A DNA stretch of 64,000 nt from Marinobacter salarius (GCF_032922745.1 NZ_CP136693.1:2666001-2730000); one strand, 5' to 3'; numbered from the stretch's first letter, positions 27,063 to 36,306 are shown. Numbers and translations: made by a program. Notes: generated from the letters alone by a model not told the origin.

Positions 27063-27081
27063 AGGAACAGGAGAGAACACG

Positions 27082-28089
27082 TTGAAAATTCTGGTTACGG
27101 GTACGGCGGGCTTCATCGGCTCCCATCTGGCGCATCGGCTGCTTGACAGAGGTGATGACGTAATCGGCGTGGATAACGTCAACGATTACTACGACCCCAC
27201 CCTGAAGGAAGCACGGCTTGAGCGCCTGACCTGTAAACCGGGATTCACCGAGGTTCGCAAGGACGTGGCCGACCGGCCCGCCATGGAGGCTCTGTTCCGC
27301 GAGCACAAGCCAGAACGTGTGGTTCATCTGGCCGCACAGGCGGGCGTGCGGTACTCCCTGGAAAATCCCCACGCCTATATTGACGCCAACCTGGTGGGTT
27401 TCACCAACATTCTGGAAGGTTGTCGCCACAACGATGTGAAGCATTTGGTCTACGCCTCCAGCAGCTCGGTGTACGGCGCCAATGAAACCATGCCGTTCTC
27501 CATCCACGACAACGTGGACCACCCCTTGAGCCTTTACGCGGCCTCCAAGAAAGCCAACGAGCTGATGGCCCACACCTACAGCCACCTCTACAACATGCCC
27601 ACCACCGGCCTGCGTTTCTTTACCGTGTATGGCCCCTGGGGGCGCCCGGATATGGCGTTGTTCATCTTTACCAAGAAGATCCTGGCGGGTGAGCCCATTG
27701 ACGTGTTCAACCATGGGCACCACAGGCGCGACTTCACCTACATTGACGATATTGTGGAAGGCGTTATCCGGACCCTGGACAGCGTTGCCACACCCAACCC
27801 GCAGTGGAGCGGCGAAACGCCGGACCCCGGCACCAGCAAGGCGCCGTATCGGCTTTACAACATCGGCAGCAACAACCCGGTGGAACTGTCCCGGTTCATT
27901 GAAATTATCGAAGAGCGCGTTGGCAAGAAAGCGGAGAAGAACCTTCTACCTCTGCAGCCCGGTGACGTGCCGGCCACCTACGCCAATGTGGATGACCTGA
28001 TTGACGATGTGGGCTACAAGCCGTCCACGACAGTGGAAGAGGGTATCGCCAACTTCGTAGACTGGTACAGGGATTTCTACAAGATGTAG
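27082..28089 (+). CDS. NAD-dependent epimerase, UDP-glucuronate 4-epimerase-like
   Basis: An extended short-chain dehydrogenase of 335 residues with NAD motif GTAGFIGSH, catalytic Ser in YASSSSVYG and YAASK (Tyr/Lys). The GVRYSLENPHAYIDANLVGF segment and FTVYGPWGRPDMA are typical of UDP-GlcA 4-epimerases such as CapI/WbpP-like proteins. It would convert UDP-glucuronate (from ugd) to UDP-galacturonate. The start is TTG 27082, with CAGGAG upstream; no better start exists. Related epimerases on other sugars remain possible. Confidence 0.85.
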   Translation: MKILVTGTAGFIGSHLAHRLLDRGDDVIGVDNVNDYYDPTLKEARLERLTCKPGFTEVRKDVADRPAMEALFREHKPERVVHLAAQAGVRYSLENPHAYIDANLVGFTNILEGCRHNDVKHLVYASSSSVYGANETMPFSIHDNVDHPLSLYAASKKANELMAHTYSHLYNMPTTGLRFFTVYGPWGRPDMALFIFTKKILAGEPIDVFNHGHHRRDFTYIDDIVEGVIRTLDSVATPNPQWSGETPDPGTSKAPYRLYNIGSNNPVELSRFIEIIEERVGKKAEKNLLPLQPGDVPATYANVDDLIDDVGYKPSTTVEEGIANFVDWYRDFYKM

Positions 28090-28133
28090 CAGGGAGTGAA
28101 CACACAATAAAAAACCACTAAGGGGAAACGATA

Positions 28134-29132
28134 ATGAATAAACTTGCCCACAGTACCGCAATTCTTGGCCTTGCCATTGGCCTGACCTCTTCGGTCGTTG
28201 CCGATGAGTTTTCGGACATGGACCCCGTTACTTTGCGCCTGGCTCACGTCGTCAACGAGCAAGACGGATTCCACATCGCAGCTGTTAAGTTCCAGGAACT
28301 GGTCAGTGAGCGCACAGACGGAGCTGTGACCGTCGAAATTTATCCCAATGCTTCGCTCGGCGACGAGCGCACCCTGCTTGAGGGCATGCAAATTGGCACA
28401 GTGGATATGGGCGTCATAACCAATGGCCCCGTCGCCAATTTCGTCGGAGAAATGGCAGTATTTGAATTGCCCTTCCTGTTTTCTTCCCCAGAAGAGGCCT
28501 ATTCAGTGCTTGATGGTCCCATTGGCCAGGAGTTGCTGGACAAGTTGAGCGACGTCAACCTCAAAGGCCTCGCATACGCTGAGCGAGGCTTCCGTAACCT
28601 CACTAATAGCGAGCGGCCGGTAAGTCACCCTGATGACATCGACGGTTTGCGAGTACGTGTCATGGAGAATCCAGTTTACGTTGATACGTTCCGTGAATTG
28701 GGCGCAAATGCCGTTCCGATGGCCTGGACTGAGGCGCTGACAGCAATGCAACAAGGCACCATTGACGGCCAGGAGAACCCTGTCAACGTCGTGCATTCCT
28801 TTAAGCTCAACGAGACGCAAGACTATATGACGATGTCTCGGCACACCTATGCGCCGGCTATATTTGTCATGGGGATGCCAGTGTGGAATCGCCTGCCCGA
28901 AGCCGCCCAAGGGGTGATTGAGCAGGCAGCCCAGGAAGCCGCAGAGCATGAGCGCACTGTGAATGCTGAAATGGAGTCAGAGCAGTTGGCAGAGCTTCGA
29001 GCATCGGGAATGAAAATCGTAGAAGATCCAGACCTGGCTGCTTTTCAGGCTGCTGTTGCGCCGGTCTATGAGAAGTATGGCGATCAGTTTGGTGATTACC
29101 TCGAGCGGATTCGTGAATCCCAGCAGCCATAG
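28134..29132 (+). CDS. dctP: TRAP transporter substrate-binding protein DctP
   Basis: Periplasmic receptor of a TRAP transporter, 332 residues with signal peptide (about 1-24). The DctP-family core is clear: substrate-carboxylate Arg in GLRVRVMENP and the ligand block GANAVPMAWTEALTAMQQG followed by DGQENP. These indicate an organic acid ligand; the exact substrate is not predictable. A strong AAGGGG precedes the start. First of a complete dctP-dctQ-dctM operon in which each gene overlaps the next. Confidence 0.93.
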   Translation: MNKLAHSTAILGLAIGLTSSVVADEFSDMDPVTLRLAHVVNEQDGFHIAAVKFQELVSERTDGAVTVEIYPNASLGDERTLLEGMQIGTVDMGVITNGPVANFVGEMAVFELPFLFSSPEEAYSVLDGPIGQELLDKLSDVNLKGLAYAERGFRNLTNSERPVSHPDDIDGLRVRVMENPVYVDTFRELGANAVPMAWTEALTAMQQGTIDGQENPVNVVHSFKLNETQDYMTMSRHTYAPAIFVMGMPVWNRLPEAAQGVIEQAAQEAAEHERTVNAEMESEQLAELRASGMKIVEDPDLAAFQAAVAPVYEKYGDQFGDYLERIRESQQP

Positions 29133-29671
29133 TGAAAGGGCCCGACGAAGGTATGTTGGGAATTTTGAAGAAAGTTGAGCGCGCGATCGATGCCATCATG
29201 CAGCCCATGGTTTTTGCGGCGATGGTGGCACTGATCGCCGTGATCACGCTGCAGATCGTATCCAGGGTTTTCTTTACCGCTGTGGGCTGGACCGAGGAGG
29301 TCGCGAGGTTTCTGCTGGTCTGGATTACGTTTATGGGCGCGACCCTGGCATTTCAGCGCGGTAGACATATTGCTGTTACCTTTCTCGTCGATGCGCTGCC
29401 AGGCAGGTTGCGGCAAGTGACACGTATTCTGGCCGTGGCTGTTGCACTGGGCTTCATGATTGCGCTGGTACTTGTTGGCTATCGTTACACGCAGATGCAA
29501 AGCTTCCAGACCTCAGCTTCTCTGGGCTGGTCAATGACTTATGTCTACGCGGTTATCCCCGTCTGTGGAGCAGTGATGGGTTGGTGCGCATTAGTTGATT
29601 TGGTTGAGCTGTTGTCTGAAGGACCTGACACGGCAAGGACTGGCCCTGATACAAGTGACCCTCCATCGTGA
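29132..29671 (+). CDS. dctQ: TRAP transporter small permease DctQ
   Basis: Small four-helix membrane subunit of 179 residues (membrane segments about 24-46, 55-75, 95-117, 135-160), with the family motif WTEEVARFLLVWITFMGA. The start is uncertain: GTG 29132 overlaps the dctP stop by one base, ATG 29153 lies seven codons later behind GAAGG at too short a distance. It overlaps dctM by four bases. Confidence 0.9.
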   Translation: MKGPDEGMLGILKKVERAIDAIMQPMVFAAMVALIAVITLQIVSRVFFTAVGWTEEVARFLLVWITFMGATLAFQRGRHIAVTFLVDALPGRLRQVTRILAVAVALGFMIALVLVGYRYTQMQSFQTSASLGWSMTYVYAVIPVCGAVMGWCALVDLVELLSEGPDTARTGPDTSDPPS

Positions 29672-30927
29672 CGGGGCTGCTCTTCGCTCTTTTTTTCCTG
29701 TTCATGCTCATTGGCGTACCTATTGCCTTATCGATAGGTGCCAGCACAATGGCGGCGCTGTATTTTCAGGGCGTGCCACTGATGGTGGTTACCCAGCAGA
29801 TGTTTCAGGGGATTAACTCTTTCGCCCTGGTTGCGGTACCCATGTTCATACTGGCCGGTGACCTCATGGCCCAAGGCAAGGTGAGCGAGAAGCTGGTCAG
29901 TTTTGCGGACTCGCTGTTTGGGTTTCTGAAAGGCGGGCTTTCTATCGTCGCCGTACTGGCAGGCATGTTCTTTGCGGCTATATCCGGCTCAGGGGCAGCC
30001 ACCACTGCAGCCGTTGGCTCCAGCCTGGTGCCAGAGCTGCGTAAAAAAGGGTATGACCCGGCGGCAGCGGCCAGTTTGATTGCAGCCAGTGGCACTATTG
30101 GTGTGGTCATTCCGCCGTCAGTGCCGATGATTATCTATGCGGTCATTGCTCAGCAATCGGTTTCCAAGCTCTTTTTGAACGGTTTTATTCCCGGTCTCAT
30201 CATGGGCTTGGGGCTCATGGCTATTGCCATTACCCAAGGTTACCGTCGAAATTACCCGCGAGGAACCGCGTTATCCTTCGCCACCATCTGGGGCACGCTC
30301 AAAAGTGCGAGTTGGGGGCTGATGACCCCCGTCATCATTCTAGGGGGTATCTTTTCAGGCGTATTTACGCCCAGCGAAGCGGCAGTGGTTGCGGTCAATT
30401 ACGCACTGTTAGTCTCGTTGTTTATTTATCGCGATCTCAAGTTGCCGGATATCTACCGGATATTGATTCGTTCAGCCATTACAACCGCAGTTATTATGTT
30501 CGTCATTGCCACATCCGCCGTTCTGAGCTGGACACTGTCGAGCTGGCAGGTACCCGGTGCGATTGCTGAGTCCGTCCTATCGCTGTCCACGAACCCGTAC
30601 ATCATTATGCTGCTCGTCGTGGGTATCATCCTGATCACCGGTGTGTTCATTGAGACAGCGAGCGCCCTGATCATTTTGACCCCGGTTCTCCTGCCGCTGG
30701 TCGTCCAGCTCGGAATCGATCCAATTCACTTCGGGTTAATAATTGTGGTGGGCCTGGCTATCGGTATGATTACGCCTCCCGTGGCCATCAATCTTTACGT
30801 TGCATCCTCTGTCACCGAGTTGCCGCTTGAACGTATTACCCGCGCGATTATTCCTTACCTGCTTGGCCTGATTGCAGTGTTGCTCCTGGTGGTATACGTC
30901 CCGATCGTTTTAGGCATTTCGGGTTAA
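29668..30927 (+). CDS. dctM: TRAP transporter large permease DctM
   Basis: The Na+-coupled transport subunit, 419 residues with about 12 hydrophobic segments. Family motifs are visible: GVPIALSIGASTMAAL, AISGSGAATTAAVGS and the C-terminal GLAIGMITPPVAINLYV. The GTG start overlaps the dctQ stop (GTGA), implying translational coupling. A fully intact transporter with the two genes upstream. Confidence 0.95.
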   Translation: MTGLLFALFFLFMLIGVPIALSIGASTMAALYFQGVPLMVVTQQMFQGINSFALVAVPMFILAGDLMAQGKVSEKLVSFADSLFGFLKGGLSIVAVLAGMFFAAISGSGAATTAAVGSSLVPELRKKGYDPAAAASLIAASGTIGVVIPPSVPMIIYAVIAQQSVSKLFLNGFIPGLIMGLGLMAIAITQGYRRNYPRGTALSFATIWGTLKSASWGLMTPVIILGGIFSGVFTPSEAAVVAVNYALLVSLFIYRDLKLPDIYRILIRSAITTAVIMFVIATSAVLSWTLSSWQVPGAIAESVLSLSTNPYIIMLLVVGIILITGVFIETASALIILTPVLLPLVVQLGIDPIHFGLIIVVGLAIGMITPPVAINLYVASSVTELPLERITRAIIPYLLGLIAVLLLVVYVPIVLGISG

Positions 30928-31003
30928 GCGGGGAGCGGTTTGCGAAAGTATCGAGAAGAATATCGAGAAAGGGGGCTGCAGATAACACGTAACGTATTGA
31001 AAA

Positions 31004-31080
<77 letters not shown>

Positions 31081-31135
31081 ACGTCCTGCAACGGGAACGA
31101 AATATACTGATTCCAATGGACGTGGTCAACCTCTT

Positions 31136-32092
31136 TCAGGAGGTTTTCCGCTTTCTGGTCCAGCCTTTTACAGCCTTGCTGATCACGCCCCAGCGATTGA
31201 TGAGCAGCGCGAGGAATATCAGACCGCAACCGGCCATCTGAGGCCCAGACATGCTTTCACTGAACCAGCCGGCGGCGAACAGGGCCACCCAAACAGGCTC
31301 CAGTATCATAATTACCACGCCATGGCTGTGGGTGGACAGGCTTTGGGCATAGGTTTGAAGAAGAAAACGTCCAGCGGTACCGACCACGGCGCTGGCGATG
31401 ATCCACATGGCAAGGATGCCGGAGAAGTTGTTGAGCGTGGGTGTCCAGGGCTCGAGAAATGCGGATTCAACAAGGGTGACGGTCCCTACGATGAGCAGGG
31501 CAATGGATGTCAGGGGCAGGGCTGGTACGCGTTGTTTTTCAATGGTTTCGCCCAGACGGTTGATCACGGTGCGCTGATTGGCTGCACGAGTATTCAGAGT
31601 GAAGAACAGGGCAAAGATACACGCAGCGACCACGAAGAAAAGCTGCCCGATTTCCGGGCGGAATCCGTTTTTTAGTGATAGCAGCGCCAGGCCGCTAACC
31701 GCTACCGGGATGGCAAACCAGGTGCTGACGGGCTGTTCCTCACGGAAAATGAATCGGGCCAGTACCGGCACGACCACCACACCCAGGCTGGTCAGGAAGG
31801 CGCCTTCTCCCACATGTGTGGCATGAAACAGCCCCATTACCCAAAAACTCATGGCTATTCCGAACACCAACCCGACACCAACACTGCGCCTGAACTGGTC
31901 GGCACTCAATCGCCTCAGTGGCCGCCGCGCGATGAAGGCCAATACGGAACCTGCCAGCAGAAAGCGCATGGCCATGAACAATAATGGGGGCATCAGCAAC
32001 ACGGCTTCTTTTGAAAATATCCAACTGATGGCTGCCATTAAGGTTACAACGACTAATAAAAGATCAGATTTACGGGCATTCGAGAGAGGCAT
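31136..32092 (-). CDS. EamA/DMT-superfamily permease
   Basis: A 318-residue inner-membrane protein with about ten membrane segments in two EamA halves (about 8-140 and 165-300). The DMT superfamily exports amino acids, nucleotides and many other metabolites, so the substrate cannot be assigned. A basic tail (KGWTRKRKTS) ends the protein on the cytosolic side. It lies 137 bases downstream of the lipase on the same strand and 55 bases before tRNA-Val. Confidence 0.88.
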   Translation of the reverse strand: MPLSNARKSDLLLVVVTLMAAISWIFSKEAVLLMPPLLFMAMRFLLAGSVLAFIARRPLRRLSADQFRRSVGVGLVFGIAMSFWVMGLFHATHVGEGAFLTSLGVVVVPVLARFIFREEQPVSTWFAIPVAVSGLALLSLKNGFRPEIGQLFFVVAACIFALFFTLNTRAANQRTVINRLGETIEKQRVPALPLTSIALLIVGTVTLVESAFLEPWTPTLNNFSGILAMWIIASAVVGTAGRFLLQTYAQSLSTHSHGVVIMILEPVWVALFAAGWFSESMSGPQMAGCGLIFLALLINRWGVISKAVKGWTRKRKTS

Positions 32093-32229
32093 TCACAACC
32101 GCCTTGCAGAGGGTAGACTGAGCCCGGCCTATGGCAGGACAGCGGCGGAGTTTATCATGGGCGGGTTAAAATGGCTCTTCCGTGAGCCGGTTAGGTCCTT
32201 TCGGGCGGGTGAGCCCTTGATGGGCAGGA

Positions 32230-33315
32230 TCAGTTGTTAAGAGTGTTATAGACCAGTGTCGACATGTCGGTCTGATTCGAGCCCGGTACCTCTATATACC
32301 GGTCACCGGAACCCCACCATTGCCACCAGGAGCGCTTGTTGTAGGTGCGACTGGCGAAATCGACACGCAGCCCATTGAGGGTTGTGTCATTCACTACGGG
32401 GACCGAAATGTTGCCGGTTTCCGAGCCTAGAACGCCGCTGTGGGAAACACCCTCGTTCATCAGGATCGGAAAGTGGTTGTAGTAGAGGTCTGAAGGGCCA
32501 TCCTGATTCGATACCTTACCCGCCAGGCTCAAGCTGGAGCTGCAGGAATCGATACCATTACTGGTGGTAGCGCCACAGGCAGAGTGCGTGGGCACAACAC
32601 CGTCGTCAGTGCCGGCGATGAATGGCTTGGTGATGCCCCCGTACGAAGAACCACCGGCAACAAATCGTAGCCTGGGTACGTTGTTCGGGCTGACCGCCAG
32701 GTTGCGCGCGGTATTGGTTTGAAGGTCATTGACAACCCCCAGTTTACCGGGCTCTGGAGTAATACCGGTAAAGGCCCGAACAGCCTGTTTGAGTGGCCAG
32801 TTGTACCAGCTGTCGTTGTAGGCAACGTTCAGGGCCAGATCGGCCAGCTCCGTACCGCCGCCGGCACCGGAGTAGTCGATCGCAGCGAGTATTTTCAGCG
32901 GCTGCAGTCCGTCGGCCTGAAGCCAGCGTGCCTGGTTTTCCAGAAGATATCGGGTAACCAGGTCACCGGTGGAATGGGAAACCACAATGCAGAAATCGTT
33001 GCATAGCCCCTGCTGGCTGATGTCACGTAGCTGCTGATAGGCCTGCTGGGCGATGTTGCCCTCCACACGGCCATCGCTGCCCCAATCTACACGGGCGTCG
33101 GAACGGGACAGCCAGAAGGTACGCCAGTAGTCCTCGCCAGCACTTTTTACCTCATTAAGGTTGGCAGGTGGATTGGCCAGGTCTTCCTGCTGGAAGCCGT
33201 GAACCAGGATCACGTTGTGGCCCGCAAGCTGGGCGTGGGCGGTGCCGGCGAACAAGCCGCCGGCGATGGCCACCGCAAGGGCGGTCTTACAGGCACTTCT
33301 CTTTCTTGTTTTCAT
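32230..33315 (-). CDS. Secreted lipase/esterase (alpha/beta hydrolase)
   Basis: A 361-residue exported hydrolase: signal peptide about 1-28 (cleaved after AHA), oxyanion region ILVHGF near the mature N-terminus, and the nucleophile elbow VVSHSTGDL. The pentapeptide is S-H-S-T-G, the first glycine of GxSxG replaced by serine. A likely acid residue lies in AGTDDGVVP, and a C-terminal His is in the YYNHFPILMNEGVSHSG region. Two cysteine pairs (LCNDFC, SACG/DSCSS) may form disulfides, as in secreted lipases. No lipase chaperone gene is nearby. GGAG precedes the ATG. Confidence 0.85.
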   Translation of the reverse strand: MKTRKRSACKTALAVAIAGGLFAGTAHAQLAGHNVILVHGFQQEDLANPPANLNEVKSAGEDYWRTFWLSRSDARVDWGSDGRVEGNIAQQAYQQLRDISQQGLCNDFCIVVSHSTGDLVTRYLLENQARWLQADGLQPLKILAAIDYSGAGGGTELADLALNVAYNDSWYNWPLKQAVRAFTGITPEPGKLGVVNDLQTNTARNLAVSPNNVPRLRFVAGGSSYGGITKPFIAGTDDGVVPTHSACGATTSNGIDSCSSSLSLAGKVSNQDGPSDLYYNHFPILMNEGVSHSGVLGSETGNISVPVVNDTTLNGLRVDFASRTYNKRSWWQWWGSGDRYIEVPGSNQTDMSTLVYNTLNN

Positions 33316-33344
33316 AAAGGCTCCGTCTTTGTTTTATTGTTGTA

Positions 33345-33790
33345 TCAGAACTTGTCTGCCAGCCTTTGCAGCAGGGCAGCACGTTGCTCTGATTCGGGGT
33401 CACCTGCCGGGCTGTCGGTCAATCCGTCCAGGTCCGGTGGCGAAAACGAGTAGCCATCATCAGGGCCATAGCCATAGTCGGTGCGGTCTCCGGGCGAGGC
33501 CGGCAGGCGCCGGATCTGCAGGTTGCGCAGTTCCAGGTTACCGCTAATCTCACGATGGGCGAGCACCGAGCCATGGGCTTTGAGCTCCAGGGTGTCGGTG
33601 GTTCCGTCGAGTCTCTTCTCGGCCTGCAGCTGCGCGAGTGCGCGGCCGTTGTGGTAGAGCTGGGCAGAGAGGGCATAGAAGCCGGGGTCTTTGGCGTCGA
33701 AATGAACCGGTATGATCAGGTCGTTGTTGGTCACCCGTGGGTCGCCCAGGCCGTCAAACTCTCCCTTCGCGCAAAAAAATGACTCGAATG
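33345..33790 (-). pseudogene. 5'-truncated gene remnant upstream of the lipase
   Basis: The only start-like codon in this frame is GTG 33734 (129 residues), without a ribosome site at proper spacing. The reading frame continues upstream with plausible protein sequence (GEFDGLGDPRVTNNDL) to about 33790, then reaches a TAG at about 33821 without an ATG. The visible part looks like a C-terminal immunoglobulin-like domain (IIPVHFDAKDPGFYALSAQL) with an acidic tail, and lacks signal and N-terminus. It resembles the C-terminus of DUF4785-type proteins (weak). A 5' deletion is the simplest reading; translation from GTG is the alternative. It ends 29 bases before the lipase start. Confidence 0.5.
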
Positions 33791-33832
33791 TGTAACAGAA
33801 TGTGTTCAGGGTATGATTCCGTTCACACTACC

Positions 33833-34435
33833 TCATAGCCAGCCGGACTCTTTCACGGCTTCCAGGCCAAACCTGAGGCGAACCTCATCACCCACCAGAT
33901 CCTGGTCAATGCCGTAGCTCATGCCCCAATTGCTGCGCTTGATGGTGGTTTCGGCAGTGATGCCGAGGGTGTAGTCCTCGTGCCCGATGGGGTATTCGGC
34001 GGATTTGTTAAGGGTTACATCAACATCCACCGGGCGGGTTTTGCCTAGAAGGGTCAGGTCACCGGTCACAATGCCGGTGTTGTCCCCGGTATTCTCGAAG
34101 CCGGTGATCTCAAAGGTGATATCCGGGAACTTTCCACTGTTGAGGAAATCGTCGTTGCGCAGGTGGCCATCCCGTTTGTCGTGATTGGTGAACACGCTTT
34201 TGCTTTTGAACGTCAGTGTCCCGGAGGTGAGCTGTCTGGTCTCCTCGTCGTAGTCAAACTGTCCCTCCACATCCCGGAACATGCCCATCACCGGGGCATA
34301 GCCGATGTGGTTCACCTCAAACGACATCGAGAAGTGTTCATCGTCGATAATGTAGGTTTCCGGCTCCGCCATGGCAACCGGGGCTGACAATACCAATGAG
34401 GCGGTCAGTACAGCGGTGGATAGGAACGTTTTCAT
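33833..34435 (-). CDS. YceI-family periplasmic lipid-binding protein
   Basis: A 200-residue exported protein with signal peptide (about 1-23, cleaved after AMA) and the YceI lipocalin-like barrel (YIIDDEHFSMSFEVNHIGYA, LLGKTRPVDVDVTL). Members bind isoprenoid-type lipids in a hydrophobic cavity. The start ATG 34435 has AGGGAG six bases upstream and overlaps the stop of the upstream CDP-alcohol phosphotransferase as ATGA, so the two are coupled. A lipid-binding partner for that membrane enzyme is a reasonable inference. Confidence 0.92.
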   Translation of the reverse strand: MKTFLSTAVLTASLVLSAPVAMAEPETYIIDDEHFSMSFEVNHIGYAPVMGMFRDVEGQFDYDEETRQLTSGTLTFKSKSVFTNHDKRDGHLRNDDFLNSGKFPDITFEITGFENTGDNTGIVTGDLTLLGKTRPVDVDVTLNKSAEYPIGHEDYTLGITAETTIKRSNWGMSYGIDQDLVGDEVRLRFGLEAVKESGWL

Positions 34436-35154
34436 GTCTTTCTCCCTGTTTGATAAAGCCAGCGCAGGTCTGTAAAAAATGAATAACAGAGCAGTACCAG
34501 CGCGATAGCGAGTGTGGAGGTTGCGAAACCGGTTGGCGTAATGGGCAGTATGGCAATCATCAGGGTGACTATCTGCCATACGCAGACAGTTTTGCGTCGA
34601 AAGCTGTCGGGTAGTGGTCTGTCCATAAAACGGAACCAGTGGCCGGCGACCACAAAGGCGTAACGCATCAGCCCTAACGCCAGAACCCATGGGCCGGCTT
34701 TGCTCTGGGCGAGGACAGCAACACACAGCCCGAGGATGAACAGCGCATCCAGTTCCATGTCGAATCGGGCTCCGAACGCTGTTGCTGAGCGCGTGGCCCT
34801 GGCGACGGCGCCATCCACACCGTCAAGAATCAACGCCAGTAAACACAATGACCCGTACACCCACAGCCAGTTCCCTAACTCGGAAGTGAACGGCGCCAGG
34901 CTGGTGAGGAGTATGACGAGGGCGGCGCGTACCAGGGTTGCCCGGTTGGCCCAACCGAAGTCCTGTTCCGCGGGCCAGAAGTGAATAACAGGCACCGCAA
35001 TTGCCAGGCAAAGCAACACGGCGAGCGCGTAAAAGCTGGCAGGGGGGTGGAATCCGATGCCAGCGGCGGTCACCATGAGCGCCGTCAGTCCGCCGGACCA
35101 GGCAAGATCGGCGGCCAGGGGCAGGCGGAACGTGTGAGTGTGGAAATCCATCAT
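34432..35154 (-). CDS. CDP-alcohol phosphatidyltransferase family membrane protein
   Basis: A 240-residue integral membrane enzyme with about six to seven helices. The full catalytic signature DGxxAR(x8)GxxxDxxxD is present (DGAVARATRSATAFGARFDMELD). Such enzymes transfer a phospho-alcohol from a CDP-activated donor to an alcohol acceptor; it is not close to PgsA or PssA, so its substrates are unknown. It is divergent from the BchC-like dehydrogenase gene over a 153-base gap with repeated ACTATAG motifs, suggesting co-regulation with the 35.3-40.4 kb genes. The start may be 35154 or 35151. Confidence 0.85.
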   Translation of the reverse strand: MMDFHTHTFRLPLAADLAWSGGLTALMVTAAGIGFHPPASFYALAVLLCLAIAVPVIHFWPAEQDFGWANRATLVRAALVILLTSLAPFTSELGNWLWVYGSLCLLALILDGVDGAVARATRSATAFGARFDMELDALFILGLCVAVLAQSKAGPWVLALGLMRYAFVVAGHWFRFMDRPLPDSFRRKTVCVWQIVTLMIAILPITPTGFATSTLAIALVLLCYSFFTDLRWLYQTGRKT

Positions 35155-35228
35155 TAAACCCCAGCGTATGATTGAGCGTGCATCCGGTCGAAACAGGGCC
35201 TATTGAAAACATCGATGCGCCTGTATGC

Positions 35229-35275
35229 ACTATAGCTGGCAAGGCCGCGTGTACTATAGCCTGCGTATACTATAG
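35229..35275. promoter_or_regulatory. Three ACTATAG repeats in the divergent promoter region
   Basis: ACTATAG occurs at 35229-35235, 35253-35259 and 35269-35275, with similar flanks (GTATGCACTATAG, GTGTACTATAG, GTATACTATAG). The last forms the palindrome ACTATAGT. TATACT at 35266-35271 would also make a good -10 box for the plus-strand genes. These may be operator copies shared by the divergent genes; no regulator can be named. Confidence 0.4.
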
Positions 35276-35307
35276 TGAGTTACGTGCGCTGTAAGGAAAC
35301 AGACGAT

Positions 35308-36306
35308 ATGACAAACGCATTTTGGGTGACCGGGCCCGGGGAAGGGGCCATTCTCCCAGCAACCTACGATCATTGTTCGGCGGCCGACGCTGACAGTCCA
35401 GCGGTGTCTGTGCGAGCGCTATACTCGGGCGTCAGTCGTGGAACCGAGTCATTGGTTTTCAACAACCGTGTGCCACCGTCGGAATACGATTCGATGCGTG
35501 CCCCGTTCCAGGAAGGCGATTTTCCCTTCCCGGTCAAATATGGTTATGCCAGCGTAGGTCGTGTTGTTTCGGGCCCCGAGGCCCTGACTGGCCAGTCGGT
35601 TTTCTGCCTGTTTCCTCATCAGGAGCACTACCAGGTTCCTGCATCCGCCGTGGTACCTCTTCCATCCGGTCTTCCGGAATCCAGGGCAGTGCTGGCCGCC
35701 AACATGGAAACCGCGGTTAACGGCCTGTGGGATGCTTCACCACGAGTGGGAGAGCGGGTCGCAGTGGTTGGCCTTGGCGTCGTTGGTCTGCTGGTTGCGT
35801 GGCTTGCCAGCCGCATACCGGGTACCCGGGTTACCGTCGTGGACACCAATCCACAGCGTAAAACGGTTGCGCACACCCTGGGGCTGGATTTCCAGACCCA
35901 ATGCCGACAGGACGATCATGACTTGGTCATCCACGCCAGCGGCCACCCAACGGGTCTTGAAACCGCTCTTGCGCTGGCGGGACAGGAAGCGCGAATTATT
36001 GAGATGAGCTGGTACGGCGAGCAGCCAGTGCCGGTATCCCTGGGCCGGGCATTCCATTCCCGTCGGCTGACGATACGGTCTAGCCAGGTTGGTAACCTGC
36101 ATCCTGAGCAGCGGCCACGCTGGCGCCATCGGGATCGAATGGTGCTGGCCCTGGAGCTGCTGCGGGATGATGTCCTGGACTGCCTGATCAGCGGCGAAAC
36201 CACCTTCGAATCGCTGCCGGAGGTTATGCCGGCACTTGCTGGAAACAGAGCTGGCGGAACGGCCTCCGACACTCTCTGTCACCGTATCGTATACCCCGAC
36301 AATTGA
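35308..36306 (+). CDS. BchC-like medium-chain dehydrogenase/reductase
   Basis: A 332-residue member of the zinc-type alcohol dehydrogenase fold with Rossmann motif VVGLGVVGLLVAW (about 153-165). The segment SGVSRGTESLVFNNRVPP and RAPFQEGDFPFPVKYGY closely resembles bacteriochlorophyllide hydroxyethyl dehydrogenase (BchC). The catalytic zinc ligands of classical ADHs (Cys in GxCGTD, His-Glu in GHE) are replaced (SRGTE, KYGY), so it is probably zinc-independent at the active site. No photosynthesis genes are present. It is the first gene of the plus-strand cluster; the PTPS-like start lies 32 bases downstream. ATG 35308 is chosen over the upstream GTG 35275. Confidence 0.8.
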   Translation: MTNAFWVTGPGEGAILPATYDHCSAADADSPAVSVRALYSGVSRGTESLVFNNRVPPSEYDSMRAPFQEGDFPFPVKYGYASVGRVVSGPEALTGQSVFCLFPHQEHYQVPASAVVPLPSGLPESRAVLAANMETAVNGLWDASPRVGERVAVVGLGVVGLLVAWLASRIPGTRVTVVDTNPQRKTVAHTLGLDFQTQCRQDDHDLVIHASGHPTGLETALALAGQEARIIEMSWYGEQPVPVSLGRAFHSRRLTIRSSQVGNLHPEQRPRWRHRDRMVLALELLRDDVLDCLISGETTFESLPEVMPALAGNRAGGTASDTLCHRIVYPDN

